Shown piece after piece: positions 29,323-39,449 of a stretch of DNA of 64,000 bases. Position 1 is the first letter of the stretch. Each line of letters starts with the position of its first letter. The stretch lies in NCBI GenBank assembly GCA_902596165.1, contig CACJSU010000002.1, positions 1 to 64,000 on the forward strand, read 5' to 3'. Position numbers and translations under genes: made by a program. The notes beneath the pieces are model-generated. The model ran no database searches. It had not been told where the DNA came from and saw only the letters and a program-made list of their open reading frames with translations. Origin of the DNA: an uncultured SAR86 cluster bacterium (lineage in GTDB: Bacteria > Pseudomonadota > Gammaproteobacteria > Magnimaribacterales > D2472).

Positions 29323-30027
29323 CTAATCAAGCAAAAAATCATCCATATCATCGACGAAATCGTCAGGTTGATCTTCGCCATTACTCGATTCAAAAGCTTG
29401 ATATTGCATATACGAGTCTCTAATAAAAGAGTATCTATCTCCAATGATGAGCGTTTCAACTTCTAAGTATCTTGCTCGCGTTTCTAATGCATCAAGGGCT
29501 GTTAATCCAATTCTTACATCTGTTTCTTCAATTGCGAATGTTCCACTCAAGACAGAGCTCACGGTTCTTCCAGCCAAGCCTCTGGGCGTAGAAGGTCCAT
29601 ATATTGGGATCATTAAAAATGGACCTGAGCCAACACCCCAAGTTCCTAAAGTTTGTCCAAAGTCTTCGTCATGTCTTTCAAGACCAAATTTAGACCCAAC
29701 ATCAATAAAGCCTCCGAGGCCTATCGTTGAATTAATTAAAAATCGAGTAAAATCATTAATTGCTAACAAAGGTCTTCCCTGCAGTAACTGATTAGCGGTA
29801 TTATCAAGCTCATTTAAGTTTCTAAAAAAATTAGTAATCCCAACTTCAATGAAATCAGGAGTTATGGATGTATAAACTTCAGCAGTTGGTTTTGCAAAAT
29901 TATTATCAAGAAATTCATTAAAAGCCCATACTTTTCGATTATATTCTTCAAAAGGATCGTCATTAGCAAGTATGAAATTGCTTAAAAAGAACAGCAAAGC
30001 AATTGAGGTAAATCGTCTATAGTTCAT
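29323..30027 (-). CDS. mlaA: MlaA/VacJ family outer-membrane lipid asymmetry protein
   Basis: DDPFEEYNRKVWAFNEFLDNNFAKP, DFGQTLGTWGVGSGPFLMIPIYGPSTPRG. Confidence 0.93.
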   Translation of the reverse strand: MNYRRFTSIALLFFLSNFILANDDPFEEYNRKVWAFNEFLDNNFAKPTAEVYTSITPDFIEVGITNFFRNLNELDNTANQLLQGRPLLAINDFTRFLINSTIGLGGFIDVGSKFGLERHDEDFGQTLGTWGVGSGPFLMIPIYGPSTPRGLAGRTVSSVLSGTFAIEETDVRIGLTALDALETRARYLEVETLIIGDRYSFIRDSYMQYQAFESSNGEDQPDDFVDDMDDFLLD

Positions 30028-30743
30028 TGTATTATCTTGAGAATTTCATTATAGATTGGCTCAAACAAAATTGATGATTTTTCTGGATTAAAATTACCTA
30101 TCTCTCTTGTTCTAGGAACAGAACCAAGAACTTTGAGACCAATCTCATCCTCAAGGTTGATTGCGGTAAATTCATGTATTTTCTTATCAGAACTTGGTGA
30201 AATTGAATAAGACATATTATCAATTATTCCAATCATTGGTATTTTCAACCTATCAAACATAACCTTTGATTTAATAGTATCTTGTACAGCTAGATTACTT
30301 TGGGAAGTAACTAGCAATACATGATCTGGCTTGATTTCAGCTGCTACAGTTAAATATGCGTCACCTGTTCCAGGAGGCATATCTATAAATAAATAATCTA
30401 AATCCCCCCATTGAGTTAAGTTTTTTAGCTGCTTAATTGCACCACTTAGCATTGGACCCCTCCACATTGCAGCCTTATCGTTATCAAGAATAAAGCCCAT
30501 ACTGTTTAAGGCAATATTATTAACTTGTATAGGTATAAACGATTTAGTACCGTCAACAGTTTGAACTTCTGGTTTCTGATTTAACACATCGAAAAGTAAG
30601 TGTTGGTTAGGTCCATAGATATCCGCATCTAGAATACCAACTTTGAAGTTTTTTGAAAAAAGAGAGGCTAAGTGCGCGCAAATAGTTGATTTACCAACCC
30701 CACCCTTTGCTGAAGCTATAGCAATTATTTGTTTGATGCCCAT
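30024..30743 (-). CDS. Mrp/ApbC-like P-loop ATPase, short form without N-terminal MIP18 domain and without CxxC
   Basis: IAIASAKGGVGKSTICAHLA, GILDADIYGPNQH, LDYLFIDMPPGTGD; CxxC position reads SPSS. Confidence 0.92.
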   Translation of the reverse strand: MGIKQIIAIASAKGGVGKSTICAHLASLFSKNFKVGILDADIYGPNQHLLFDVLNQKPEVQTVDGTKSFIPIQVNNIALNSMGFILDNDKAAMWRGPMLSGAIKQLKNLTQWGDLDYLFIDMPPGTGDAYLTVAAEIKPDHVLLVTSQSNLAVQDTIKSKVMFDRLKIPMIGIIDNMSYSISPSSDKKIHEFTAINLEDEIGLKVLGSVPRTREIGNFNPEKSSILFEPIYNEILKIIQ

Positions 30744-30798
30744 TGATATAATTTTTTGACTTATAATACTCGATTAATACTTAAATTGGTTCTCTGAA

Positions 30799-32760
30799 AT
30801 TAACAAATCAAGAAAAATAATCGTTACTAACGCTCTTCCATATGCAAATGGTGAGATTCATTTGGGTCATATTTTAGAGCACATACAAACAAATATTTGG
30901 TCTCGATTTATGAGCTTGACCAATAATGAAGTGCTGACTTTTTGTGCTGATGATGCTCATGGGGCACCAATTATGATGAAAGCAGATGAATTAGGCATCA
31001 AACCCTCGGAATTTATCGATGAAGTTAAAGATGAGCACCAAAAATCATTAGCTAAGTTTGGTATTGAATACACAAACTATCATTCAACTCATTCTAAAGA
31101 AAATGAGTCCTTGGTTTCAGAAATCTATCTAGATGCAATATCCTCTGGATATATTTATAAAAAAGAGATTCAGCAATGTTTTGATGAAGAAAAACAAATG
31201 TTCTTAGCTGATAGATATATTATTGGTGAATGTCCAAAATGTTCTGCTAAAAATCAGTATGGAGACGGGTGTGAAGAATGCGGAGCAACATATTCAGCTA
31301 CAGAGCTCATTAATCCAAAATCATCATTATCTGAAACTGCACCCATAACTAAATTTTCCGATCATATATTTTTCGATCTTGAAAAAGCAAAAAATAAACT
31401 TATTGGATTTCTAGAAAAATCTTCAATTCAAAAACCAATCCTTGCTAAGTTATCTGAATGGCTTGATGGAGATTTAAAAAGCTGGGATATATCAAGAGAT
31501 GCGCCATATTTTGGATTTAAGATACCAGATGAAAAAGAGAAATATTTCTATGTTTGGGTTGATGCTCCTATTGGATATATAGCATCGGCAGCTAATTGGG
31601 CAAATCAGAATTCTCAATCAATAGAGAACTTGTGGGGCAAAGATTCAGATTACGAAATTCACCATTTTATTGGTAAAGATATCACTTATTTTCATGGGTT
31701 ATTTTGGCCTGCCTTGTTAATGGAATCTAAATATAAGCTTCCTGAAGCTATTCACGTGCACGGATTTGTAACAATAAACGGTGAAAAAATGTCAAAGTCA
31801 AAAGGCACATTCATAACTGCAGATCAATTTGCTGATGTTTGCGATCCAGAATTACTCCGATATTACTTTGCAAGTAAATTGAATTCAAAGATCGAAGATT
31901 TAGATTTAAATCTTGAGGACTTAGCACAAAAAATTAACTCTGACTTAGTTGGAAAATTTTCTAATATTTTTAGCAGATCGGCTCCTTTTATATCAAAAAA
32001 TAATAACTATTTAAGCAAAGAAATTCATCGAGACCATATAGTAAAATCTAATAAAAATATAAAAAAGATATTACAAAACTATGAAGATAAAGAATTTTCA
32101 AAAGCTATTAAATTAATTATGGAGATAGCTGATAATACTAATAAATATATTAATGAACATACACCTTGGAAACTTGATCAAGCCGATGCATTAATAATTG
32201 CGACAACCGCTCTTAACGTTTTTAAAAACTTATGTGTGTTACTTTCACCTGTAATCCCACATCTCTGCAAGCAAATGCTGTCAATGTTAGATATTGATGA
32301 CCTCAAAATAGAAAATCTTGAAAATGAATTAGTTGATACTAAAATAGGTGATTTTCAGCCAATCCTCTCAAGAGTTAAACCCTTAAATATTCAAGATTTT
32401 TATAAAAAGGAAGAAGAAATGAAAGAAGATAATGTTATTCAAATAGACGATTTTATGAAAGTTGATCTAAGAGTTGCGCAGGTTGAGGAGGCCTCTCATG
32501 TTGAAGGTGCAGATAAACTCCTTGCCATTAAATTAAACCTAGGTGAGCTTGGTACAAAAAATGTATTTGCTGGAATAAAATCAGCTTATGAACCTTCTGA
32601 TTTAAAAGGAAAATTAGTTGTAATGGTTTACAACTTAGCTCCTAGAAAAATGAAATTTGGATTATCTGAAGGCATGATTTTAGCTGCAAGTGATTCCGAA
32701 GGTGGTATCTTTGTATTGTCGCCAGATTCAGGCGCTCAACCAGGACAAAGGATTAAATGA
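30799..32760 (+). CDS. metG: Methionyl-tRNA synthetase, apparent ATT start
   Basis: In-frame (I/M)[61 protein letters not shown]-terminal tRNA-binding domain. The ORF track starts at a TTG inside the HIGH-motif region (30862). Confidence 0.92.
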   Translation: MNKSRKIIVTNALPYANGEIHLGHILEHIQTNIWSRFMSLTNNEVLTFCADDAHGAPIMMKADELGIKPSEFIDEVKDEHQKSLAKFGIEYTNYHSTHSKENESLVSEIYLDAISSGYIYKKEIQQCFDEEKQMFLADRYIIGECPKCSAKNQYGDGCEECGATYSATELINPKSSLSETAPITKFSDHIFFDLEKAKNKLIGFLEKSSIQKPILAKLSEWLDGDLKSWDISRDAPYFGFKIPDEKEKYFYVWVDAPIGYIASAANWANQNSQSIENLWGKDSDYEIHHFIGKDITYFHGLFWPALLMESKYKLPEAIHVHGFVTINGEKMSKSKGTFITADQFADVCDPELLRYYFASKLNSKIEDLDLNLEDLAQKINSDLVGKFSNIFSRSAPFISKNNNYLSKEIHRDHIVKSNKNIKKILQNYEDKEFSKAIKLIMEIADNTNKYINEHTPWKLDQADALIIATTALNVFKNLCVLLSPVIPHLCKQMLSMLDIDDLKIENLENELVDTKIGDFQPILSRVKPLNIQDFYKKEEEMKEDNVIQIDDFMKVDLRVAQVEEASHVEGADKLLAIKLNLGELGTKNVFAGIKSAYEPSDLKGKLVVMVYNLAPRKMKFGLSEGMILAASDSEGGIFVLSPDSGAQPGQRIK

Positions 32761-33800
32761 AAATTGAAACAGACATATTGGTAATTGGTGCGGGTCCAGT
32801 AGGATTGTTTACAGTATTTGAAGCTGGGTTATTGGGCTTAAAATGCACATTAATCGATAACCTCGATAAAGTAGGCGGTCAATGCTCTGAACTTTATCCT
32901 GAAAAACCAATTTATGATATTCCTGGTGTACCAAGCCAAACAGCTCAAGAGCATGTGGATGCGCTTATGGAGCAAATCAAACCATTTGAATACGATCTTC
33001 ATCTTTCACAAAGGGTTGAATCAATAGAAGCTCATTCTGTCACTGATAACATCACAACTTGGTTGATAAAAAGCAATGAAGGACTTGAGTGCATAACCAA
33101 AAATATTTTTATAGCAGCAGGTGCTGGTTCATTTGAGCCCCGAAGACCTCCAAACATAGAAGATCCTGATAAATACTTAAATAAAGGTATCAGTTATGCA
33201 GTCAAATCCAAAGATCTCTACAAAGATAAGAATTTATTTATTTTTGGTGGTGGTGACTCTGCCTTAGATTGGACAGTTGAATTGGCGAAAATAGCTAAAT
33301 CAGTAAATTTGATTCATCGAAGAGATCAATTCAGAGGTGCCCAACACACCGAAGCGCAAATGAGGGATTTAGTAAAAGCTGGTGATGTTAATTTACTAAC
33401 ACCCTTCCAAATTGAAGAAATTCTTGGTGAAGAAAAGGTTTCAGGGGTAAAGTTAAAAAACTTCGATACTAAAGAATCTTTCACCCATGATGCTGATGAG
33501 TTGTTATTTTTATTTGGTCTTAATAAAAAATTAGGTCCAATTCTTGAGTGGGAGCTAGAGCTCGAGTCTAAAAAGATTTCAGTTAACACTGAGGACTTTC
33601 AAACCAATCGGGATGGTATTTTTGCAGTTGGAGATATCAATGACTACCCTGGTAAACTTGACTTAATTTTATGCGGTTTTCATGAAACAACTCTTGCAGT
33701 GCAAAAAGCTTATCAAAGAAATTTTCCTGGAGAAAGAGTTCCCTTTGGATATACAACATCAAATACAAAACTTCAAAGGAAGCTTGGGGTTGTGGATTAA
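32757..33800 (+). CDS. Thioredoxin-reductase-like ferredoxin-NADP reductase (type 2)
   Basis: [87 protein letters not shown]. Confidence 0.9.
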   Translation: MKIETDILVIGAGPVGLFTVFEAGLLGLKCTLIDNLDKVGGQCSELYPEKPIYDIPGVPSQTAQEHVDALMEQIKPFEYDLHLSQRVESIEAHSVTDNITTWLIKSNEGLECITKNIFIAAGAGSFEPRRPPNIEDPDKYLNKGISYAVKSKDLYKDKNLFIFGGGDSALDWTVELAKIAKSVNLIHRRDQFRGAQHTEAQMRDLVKAGDVNLLTPFQIEEILGEEKVSGVKLKNFDTKESFTHDADELLFLFGLNKKLGPILEWELELESKKISVNTEDFQTNRDGIFAVGDINDYPGKLDLILCGFHETTLAVQKAYQRNFPGERVPFGYTTSNTKLQRKLGVVD

Positions 33801-33806
33801 TTCTAA

Positions 33807-34478
33807 ATGAATAATTTAATTGAGCTAATCAATGCTGAATTACCTCAATTTCAATGTGGACGATGTGACACTCCTGGATGCAGACCTTACGCAGAAGAAA
33901 TTGTAAAGGGGTCTCCTCATAATAGATGTGTTCCTGGAGGCCAAGATACATTAATTAAAATTTCTAATATTTTAGGTAAAGATTCTATATTGCTGGACGA
34001 AGACTACGGCCCAGAATTAAAACCGCAAGTAGCACATATTATTGAAGAAGACTGTATTGGTTGCAAAAAATGTATTGATGCTTGCCCAGTAGATGCTATA
34101 ACTGGTTCAGCTAATCTTATGCACAATGTTATAAATGATTTGTGCACTGGGTGTGAGTTATGCATTGAGCCTTGTCCAGTTGATTGCATAGAATTAATTG
34201 AAGTAGAAAAAGATCAATCATTAAAAGTTAGAAATCATTCCGAATATTTCTTTAATCTTAAAATTGAATTACACAACCGAAAAAAGAAAAAATCTAAAAT
34301 GAACAAAAATATTGCTGAAAATCTAGATATTGCTGATTCAATAAATCAGAAATTGAAAAATAGAAATATTGATAAAGAAGCATCTTTAAGAAACCTACAA
34401 ATAGAAATACTGGAATCTCAAAAAAATGAGAAGCATATAAAATCCTCAGATTTAGAGGTATTAAAAAAACAATTATAA
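33807..34478 (+). CDS. RnfB-like Fe-S ferredoxin protein without membrane anchor
   Basis: LPQFQCGRCDTPGCRPYAEEI plus two 4Fe-4S motifs CIGCKKCIDACPVDAI and CTGCELCIEPCPVDCI. Confidence 0.9.
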   Translation: MNNLIELINAELPQFQCGRCDTPGCRPYAEEIVKGSPHNRCVPGGQDTLIKISNILGKDSILLDEDYGPELKPQVAHIIEEDCIGCKKCIDACPVDAITGSANLMHNVINDLCTGCELCIEPCPVDCIELIEVEKDQSLKVRNHSEYFFNLKIELHNRKKKKSKMNKNIAENLDIADSINQKLKNRNIDKEASLRNLQIEILESQKNEKHIKSSDLEVLKKQL

Positions 34479-35492
34479 AGTTTGCTTATTAAGCGCTTCT
34501 AAAATAGAAATTGAGTTTTCTTTTGAAGAAATCATCAGACCTTTAACTCTTTTTGCTATATCTTTCAGAGCCATTTCTATCTGAGCTTCATCTCTATGTA
34601 ATAAATCTTTTGTTAAACCTATTACACCGCCTGAATTAATCAAGATGTCGGGTATGAAGACTATTCCTATATCATGTAAATCTTTCGCAATTGAGGCATC
34701 TAGCAATTGATTATTAGCACCTCCAGCAATAATTTTACACTTAAGGTTGTTGATAGAAGATTTAGTAAATATTGCTCCTACAGCACAAGGTGAAAATAAA
34801 TCACATTCAAATGATAATGCATCATCAATAGGCGTGATATTCTTATGTTCGATTGAGTCTAATTTTGATCGATCAATATCAGAAATATAAACTTGAGCAC
34901 CTGAGTTTACTAAATGTTCAGCAAGTTTTTTACCAACGCTTCCAGCGCCCTGTATTGCAATTTTTTTATTCTGAAGATCTTCAGAAAAATATATATTTAT
35001 TGCCTGTTCAATTGAATAAAATAAGCCTTTGGCTGTATAGGGTCCTGGATCGACATTATCAAACACATAATCACTATACTTTTTAACAAACTTAATATCC
35101 TCAAGAGTAATGCCTATATCTTCAGCAGATATATATGAACCCTTTAAATTATTCAGGAAAGCGGCAAATGATTTAAGCAAAGATTGGGATTTATCTCCAT
35201 GCTTGAAGATTACAGCTTTACCTCCACCAAAAGGAATTTGTGCAGCATTATTTTTATCTGTCATGCCCTTTGATAAACGCAAAACATCTGTTAGACCAGC
35301 ATCAAATGAGTCATATTCCTTAAATCTACAGCCACCAATAGCGGGACCTTTAACTGAATTATGAATCGCAATCAAAGATTTTAACCCTACATTTTGATCT
35401 TCATAATAGTAAACTTTCTCATGGCAAAACTCATGATGAGATGAAATATCAATCCCATTAAAATTTATATCTGTTATGTCCTTAAAAATCAT
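34473..35492 (-). CDS. Glu/Leu/Phe/Val dehydrogenase (leucine dehydrogenase-like)
   Basis: GPAIGGCRF, GGGKAVI, AIQGAGSVGKKLAEHLVNSGAQVYISDID, AGGANNQL. Confidence 0.9.
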   Translation of the reverse strand: MIFKDITDINFNGIDISSHHEFCHEKVYYYEDQNVGLKSLIAIHNSVKGPAIGGCRFKEYDSFDAGLTDVLRLSKGMTDKNNAAQIPFGGGKAVIFKHGDKSQSLLKSFAAFLNNLKGSYISAEDIGITLEDIKFVKKYSDYVFDNVDPGPYTAKGLFYSIEQAINIYFSEDLQNKKIAIQGAGSVGKKLAEHLVNSGAQVYISDIDRSKLDSIEHKNITPIDDALSFECDLFSPCAVGAIFTKSSINNLKCKIIAGGANNQLLDASIAKDLHDIGIVFIPDILINSGGVIGLTKDLLHRDEAQIEMALKDIAKRVKGLMISSKENSISILEALNKQTL

Positions 35493-35542
35493 AATTGTAT
35501 GAATTTTTCGTTTATATTATACGTGCATATTAAAGGGCTGAA

Positions 35543-36130
35543 ATGTTAAAAGATAGATTTAGAAAATTTCTACCAGTTGTTGTGGATCTAGAAACTGGAG
35601 GATTTGATTCTAAAAAAAATGCTATTTTAGAAATTGCTATTCAGCTGATTGAGGAGAATGACTCAAAGCTAGATTTAGGTGAATCTCACAGATATCATAT
35701 AAAACCATTTGCGGGCCTGGAGATTGAAAAAGATTCATTAGAATTCCTTAGATTAGACTTAAATCATCCACTGCGGTCGGCTGTAGATGAAAAATTTGCA
35801 TTGACTGAAATCTTTAAAATAATCAATAAGCATAGAAGTAAGTATGAGTGCTCAAGAGCAATTCTGGTTGGTCATAATGCATTTTTTGATCATAGTTTTC
35901 TTCTTGAAGCATGCATTAGAAATAAGATTAAAAAATCGCCTTTCCATCCCTTCTCTCTAATCGATACAGTAAGTTTAGGCGTTCTTGCAACCAAACAAAC
36001 TGTTTTAGCTAGAGTATGTAAAGAATTAGATATCTCTTATGACAACGATGAAGCCCATAGCGCCTCCTATGATGCGATGGTTACTGCTCAAGTATTTTGT
36101 AAAATCATCAATGATTTTGATTTAAACTAA
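35543..36130 (+). CDS. rnt: Ribonuclease T
   Basis: RKFLPVVVDLETGGFDSKKNAILEIAI, LVGHNAFFDHSFL, NDEAHSASYDAMVTAQVFCKI exonuclease motifs. Confidence 0.9.
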   Translation: MLKDRFRKFLPVVVDLETGGFDSKKNAILEIAIQLIEENDSKLDLGESHRYHIKPFAGLEIEKDSLEFLRLDLNHPLRSAVDEKFALTEIFKIINKHRSKYECSRAILVGHNAFFDHSFLLEACIRNKIKKSPFHPFSLIDTVSLGVLATKQTVLARVCKELDISYDNDEAHSASYDAMVTAQVFCKIINDFDLN

Positions 36131-36134
36131 ATCT

Positions 36135-36860
36135 TTATAAACTTAGTGAATCACCAACTTGTTGACAGCTTGCAGGCATCAAATTAATTCCCTGATAGGA
36201 CTCTTTAATGGACAACAGGTAACTAATCAAACCGCTGGTTCGTTTTGGAGCTATACCTGTTGCAATAAAATATTTAGCATTTAATTTAGATTTAGCTATT
36301 TTTGCTTGATTAAGACCCATTGAAACTTGAACTAATCCTAAGACTTTAACCATATCAACAGTAATGATGCATGCATCAACATTATCAATTGCCAAATTTC
36401 TATTAAACATATGAGGTTCGTGAAAAACCTTAGCTCTTGAGCTGCTTAATGAATATGCAAAGGTTGTAGTATTATAAGGTTTGCCTGCTTTGTGAATATC
36501 TAACTTAAAGGAATTAAGCTCATATTCATTGTTAATATTAACCACAACAACACTTGAAAATCCGGCTTTGATTAATACCTTAGATGCTTCATGAGTTGTA
36601 AAAATAGGGATATTTTTATTGAATAACTTCAATGAGTCTAAATCAAGATGATCTGAAAAATGAGCAGTGATGATAATATGAGTAACTTTATCAATAAGCT
36701 TATTTTTTAATAGATAGGCTTCCTCTGTTGATTCACGATTCAACAACCAATTCATTTTTGGGAAAACCTGCCGTTTTGTTAGCCATGGATCAACAACTAT
36801 CAAATCATCATCATTTGAATAAACCCATGATTGGTAATCATCGCCTCTAATAATTTGCAT
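36135..36860 (-). CDS. Metallo-beta-lactamase-fold hydrolase
   Basis: LIVVDPWLTKRQ, HIIITAHFSDHLDLDSLK. Confidence 0.75.
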   Translation of the reverse strand: MQIIRGDDYQSWVYSNDDDLIVVDPWLTKRQVFPKMNWLLNRESTEEAYLLKNKLIDKVTHIIITAHFSDHLDLDSLKLFNKNIPIFTTHEASKVLIKAGFSSVVVVNINNEYELNSFKLDIHKAGKPYNTTTFAYSLSSSRAKVFHEPHMFNRNLAIDNVDACIITVDMVKVLGLVQVSMGLNQAKIAKSKLNAKYFIATGIAPKRTSGLISYLLSIKESYQGINLMPASCQQVGDSLSL

Positions 36861-36898
36861 ATATGTATAATTTCATAAATGAGAATAAATACCAAACT

Positions 36899-36917
36899 GA
36901 TAATGATTATCATTAAA
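36899..36917. promoter_or_regulatory. Fur box
   Basis: GATAATGATTATCATTAAA: 16/19 match to GATAATGATAATCATTATC, with perfect TAATGAT-T-ATCATTA dyad, upstream of a bacterioferritin-like gene. Confidence 0.75.
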
Positions 36918-36991
36918 AAAATACCTTAAATCAGTGCTTTACATATTTAATAAACAATATTAAAGTAAAAAGAAATAAACCAGGAATTTAT

Positions 36992-37432
36992 ATGGAAATG
37001 AAAGAAATCAATACAAATGAAGTATGCGATATATTGAATGAAATAATGGAATATGAACTAGCAGGCGTTGTTAGGTATACACACTCCTCATTAATGGTAT
37101 CTGGGCCATATAGATTACCCATAGTGACATTTTTGAAAGAACAAGCCGCTGAATCTATGCTCCATGCTCAGCAAGCTGGTGAATTGCTAGTAGGACTTGA
37201 TGGACATCCTAGTCTTAAGGTTGCAAAAATTGAAGAAACCCACAGGCATTCAATAAAAGATATATTAGAAGAAGGCCTTGAGCATGAGTTACATGCACTG
37301 AGTTTATACAAAAAATTATTAACTAGCGTTGCAGATGCATCAGTGTATTTAGAAGAATATGCTAGAAGTATGATTGGAGAGGAAGAGCAGCACACTTTAG
37401 AGTTAAAAGCTATGTTAAAAGATTTTGTCTAA
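36992..37432 (+). CDS. Bacterioferritin-like ferritin-fold protein
   Basis: NEIMEYELAGVVRYTHSSLMV, AAESMLHAQQAGELLVGLDGHPSL, GLEHELHAL, MIGEEEQHTLEL. Confidence 0.85.
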   Translation: MEMKEINTNEVCDILNEIMEYELAGVVRYTHSSLMVSGPYRLPIVTFLKEQAAESMLHAQQAGELLVGLDGHPSLKVAKIEETHRHSIKDILEEGLEHELHALSLYKKLLTSVADASVYLEEYARSMIGEEEQHTLELKAMLKDFV

Positions 37433-37435
37433 CAG

Positions 37436-37750
37436 CTAGGACACAGCATCTTTAATAATAGACTTAAGTTCTCCTGCTTCATGCATCTCAGTCACAATGT
37501 CGCAGCCTCCTATTAACTCGCCGCTAACAAAGACCTGAGGGAAAGTTGGCCAATCTGAAATATTTGGAAGAGTCTGTCTAATGTCTTGATTTTCTAAGAT
37601 ATCAACATATGAAAATTCAGCCTCACATTCAATCAACGCTTGAACCGTTTTAGCTGAAAAGCCACACTTAGGTTCATATGGTGAACCTTTCATATATATT
37701 AAAATTTTATTGTCTTTTATTTGCTCTTTGATTTTATCTTCAATTGACAT
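37436..37750 (-). CDS. grxD: Monothiol glutaredoxin (Grx4 type)
   Basis: YMKGSPYEPKCGFSAKTVQALI; WPTFPQVFVSGELIGGCDIVTEMHEAGEL. Confidence 0.95.
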   Translation of the reverse strand: MSIEDKIKEQIKDNKILIYMKGSPYEPKCGFSAKTVQALIECEAEFSYVDILENQDIRQTLPNISDWPTFPQVFVSGELIGGCDIVTEMHEAGELKSIIKDAVS

Positions 37751-38505
37751 TATTTTTTCCTTAAGGAATCGATGTATTTAATTATGGTGTCCTCAAAGCC
37801 AAATTTCAATGCATCTGTAATAATTGCATGACCTATTGATACCTCATCAACTTTTCCACATTCAATTAAATGGGGAAGATTATCTAGATTAAGATCATGT
37901 CCAGCATTAATACCCAATTTAAATTCACGCGCATCACTAATACATTTAGTAATGTCACTTTTACAACTATTAAAGTTTGTAAAATCTTCATCAGACAAAT
38001 AACTTGCAAATGGGCCAGTGTAAATTTCAATCCTATCAAAACCAATGTCCGAAGCATATTTAACTGAGCTTGTATTTGCATCTATAAATAGACTGGTCCT
38101 TGACTTAGTTCCCTTCACCAAATTAATAAAATCTCTTAATTCATTATCTAAAAAACCTGGTTGCCAGCCGTGATCAGAGGTGATTTGCTCATTATTATCT
38201 GGAACCAAGGTTATTTGATCGGGAGTTGAGCGAAGACACAACTCATGAAAACCAATAAATTCTCCGTCAGGCAAAGAGAATGGATTTCCCTCTAAATTAA
38301 ATTCAATACCACGATCTTTGCATATTTTAGAGATATTAATAGCATCGTCTGAAGTTGCATGGCGATGATCTGGCCTGGGATGAAGAGTCAAACCATCAAC
38401 CCCCAAATCAATACATTTTTGCGCATACTCAATTAGAGAAGGATTGTCATGACCTCGGGAATTTCTAAGTAAAGCAATTTTATTTAAATTGACACTAAGC
38501 TTCAT
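37750..38505 (-). CDS. pdxJ: Pyridoxine 5'-phosphate synthase
   Basis: MKLSVNLNKIALLRNSRG, DGLTLHPRPDHRHA, GINAGHDLNLDNL, EVSIGHAIITDAL. Confidence 0.95.
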   Translation of the reverse strand: MKLSVNLNKIALLRNSRGHDNPSLIEYAQKCIDLGVDGLTLHPRPDHRHATSDDAINISKICKDRGIEFNLEGNPFSLPDGEFIGFHELCLRSTPDQITLVPDNNEQITSDHGWQPGFLDNELRDFINLVKGTKSRTSLFIDANTSSVKYASDIGFDRIEIYTGPFASYLSDEDFTNFNSCKSDITKCISDAREFKLGINAGHDLNLDNLPHLIECGKVDEVSIGHAIITDALKFGFEDTIIKYIDSLRKK

Positions 38506-38519
38506 ACAGGAGAAATGAA

Positions 38520-38948
38520 TTAGCCTCTATCTTTAAAGTCTTCAACATTTATATCAATTGAATTAATGTCATGAGGCTGTGAAATAGATGATTCATCCCA
38601 AAAAGCCCGGCCACTGATAATCTTACCACTCTCATTAACAACAAAATGATCAACAATTGAAATATCCATACCTGAATTATCATTTGTATTTCTAACCTGC
38701 ATCACAGCTTTTAAAATACCTTCATTTGCACAAATCACTGTCTCAACATTTGTGGGTGTAATTTCCATTCCATTACTATGACCAAAATCCCAAAATGCAC
38801 ATATCGCATCAATTCCATTACAAGGCTCTGTTCCAACTGGATCTTCAAAAATAGCAGCATCATCCCAAAGACTTCTGAATAAGTTTTTATCATTATTCTT
38901 GTATGCTAAAACATAATTATCTAGTGCAGCTTGTACCGTTTCTTTCAT
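38520..38948 (-). CDS. SnoaL-like/NTF2-fold protein (steroid isomerase-like)
   Basis: 142 aa; NNDKNLFRSLWDDAAIFEDPVGTEPCNGIDAICAFW. Confidence 0.75.
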   Translation of the reverse strand: MKETVQAALDNYVLAYKNNDKNLFRSLWDDAAIFEDPVGTEPCNGIDAICAFWDFGHSNGMEITPTNVETVICANEGILKAVMQVRNTNDNSGMDISIVDHFVVNESGKIISGRAFWDESSISQPHDINSIDINVEDFKDRG

Positions 38949-38956
38949 ATTAATTC

Positions 38957-39442
38957 CTATTTTTGTTTTCCTTTTTCTTTAAGTAAAATTTTAGTGAATT
39001 TATCATCAGGATTAATGGGTGAAACTTTCTCCCATATACGATCGTATTCAGAATGTTGAATTAACCATTGATCATCTTCTTTAATATATTTATCAACATA
39101 TAGTGCAGTGCCTTGAGTAATACTTCCTAAATCAAAGTTATAGAATATGTCTTGGAGATACCATTTTCCAGTTGCTTTAATATTTGAGAGAACCTCAATT
39201 TCCGGATGATGAGCAGTATGCATTGCAGCAGTCTGATTATGAAATGCATGTTTTAAACTTTCCTTGATAGTCTCCTTGCCTTCAGATTCCCATCTATATG
39301 TACCACCTCGATAATCAATTGTTATATCTTGTGAAAATACATTATCCAATAAATCAAAATCAGCCATATCTATTGCTCTAAAATATCTATGCTTAAGATT
39401 TTTAATTTCTTCTATATCAATTAATTTTTGCAGTTTATCCAT
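38957..39442 (-). CDS. SnoaL-like/NTF2-fold protein
   Basis: MDKLQKLIDIEEIKNLKHRYFRAIDMADFDLLDNVFSQDITIDYRGG. Confidence 0.8.
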   Translation of the reverse strand: MDKLQKLIDIEEIKNLKHRYFRAIDMADFDLLDNVFSQDITIDYRGGTYRWESEGKETIKESLKHAFHNQTAAMHTAHHPEIEVLSNIKATGKWYLQDIFYNFDLGSITQGTALYVDKYIKEDDQWLIQHSEYDRIWEKVSPINPDDKFTKILLKEKGKQK

Positions 39443-39449
39443 GCTAGCC

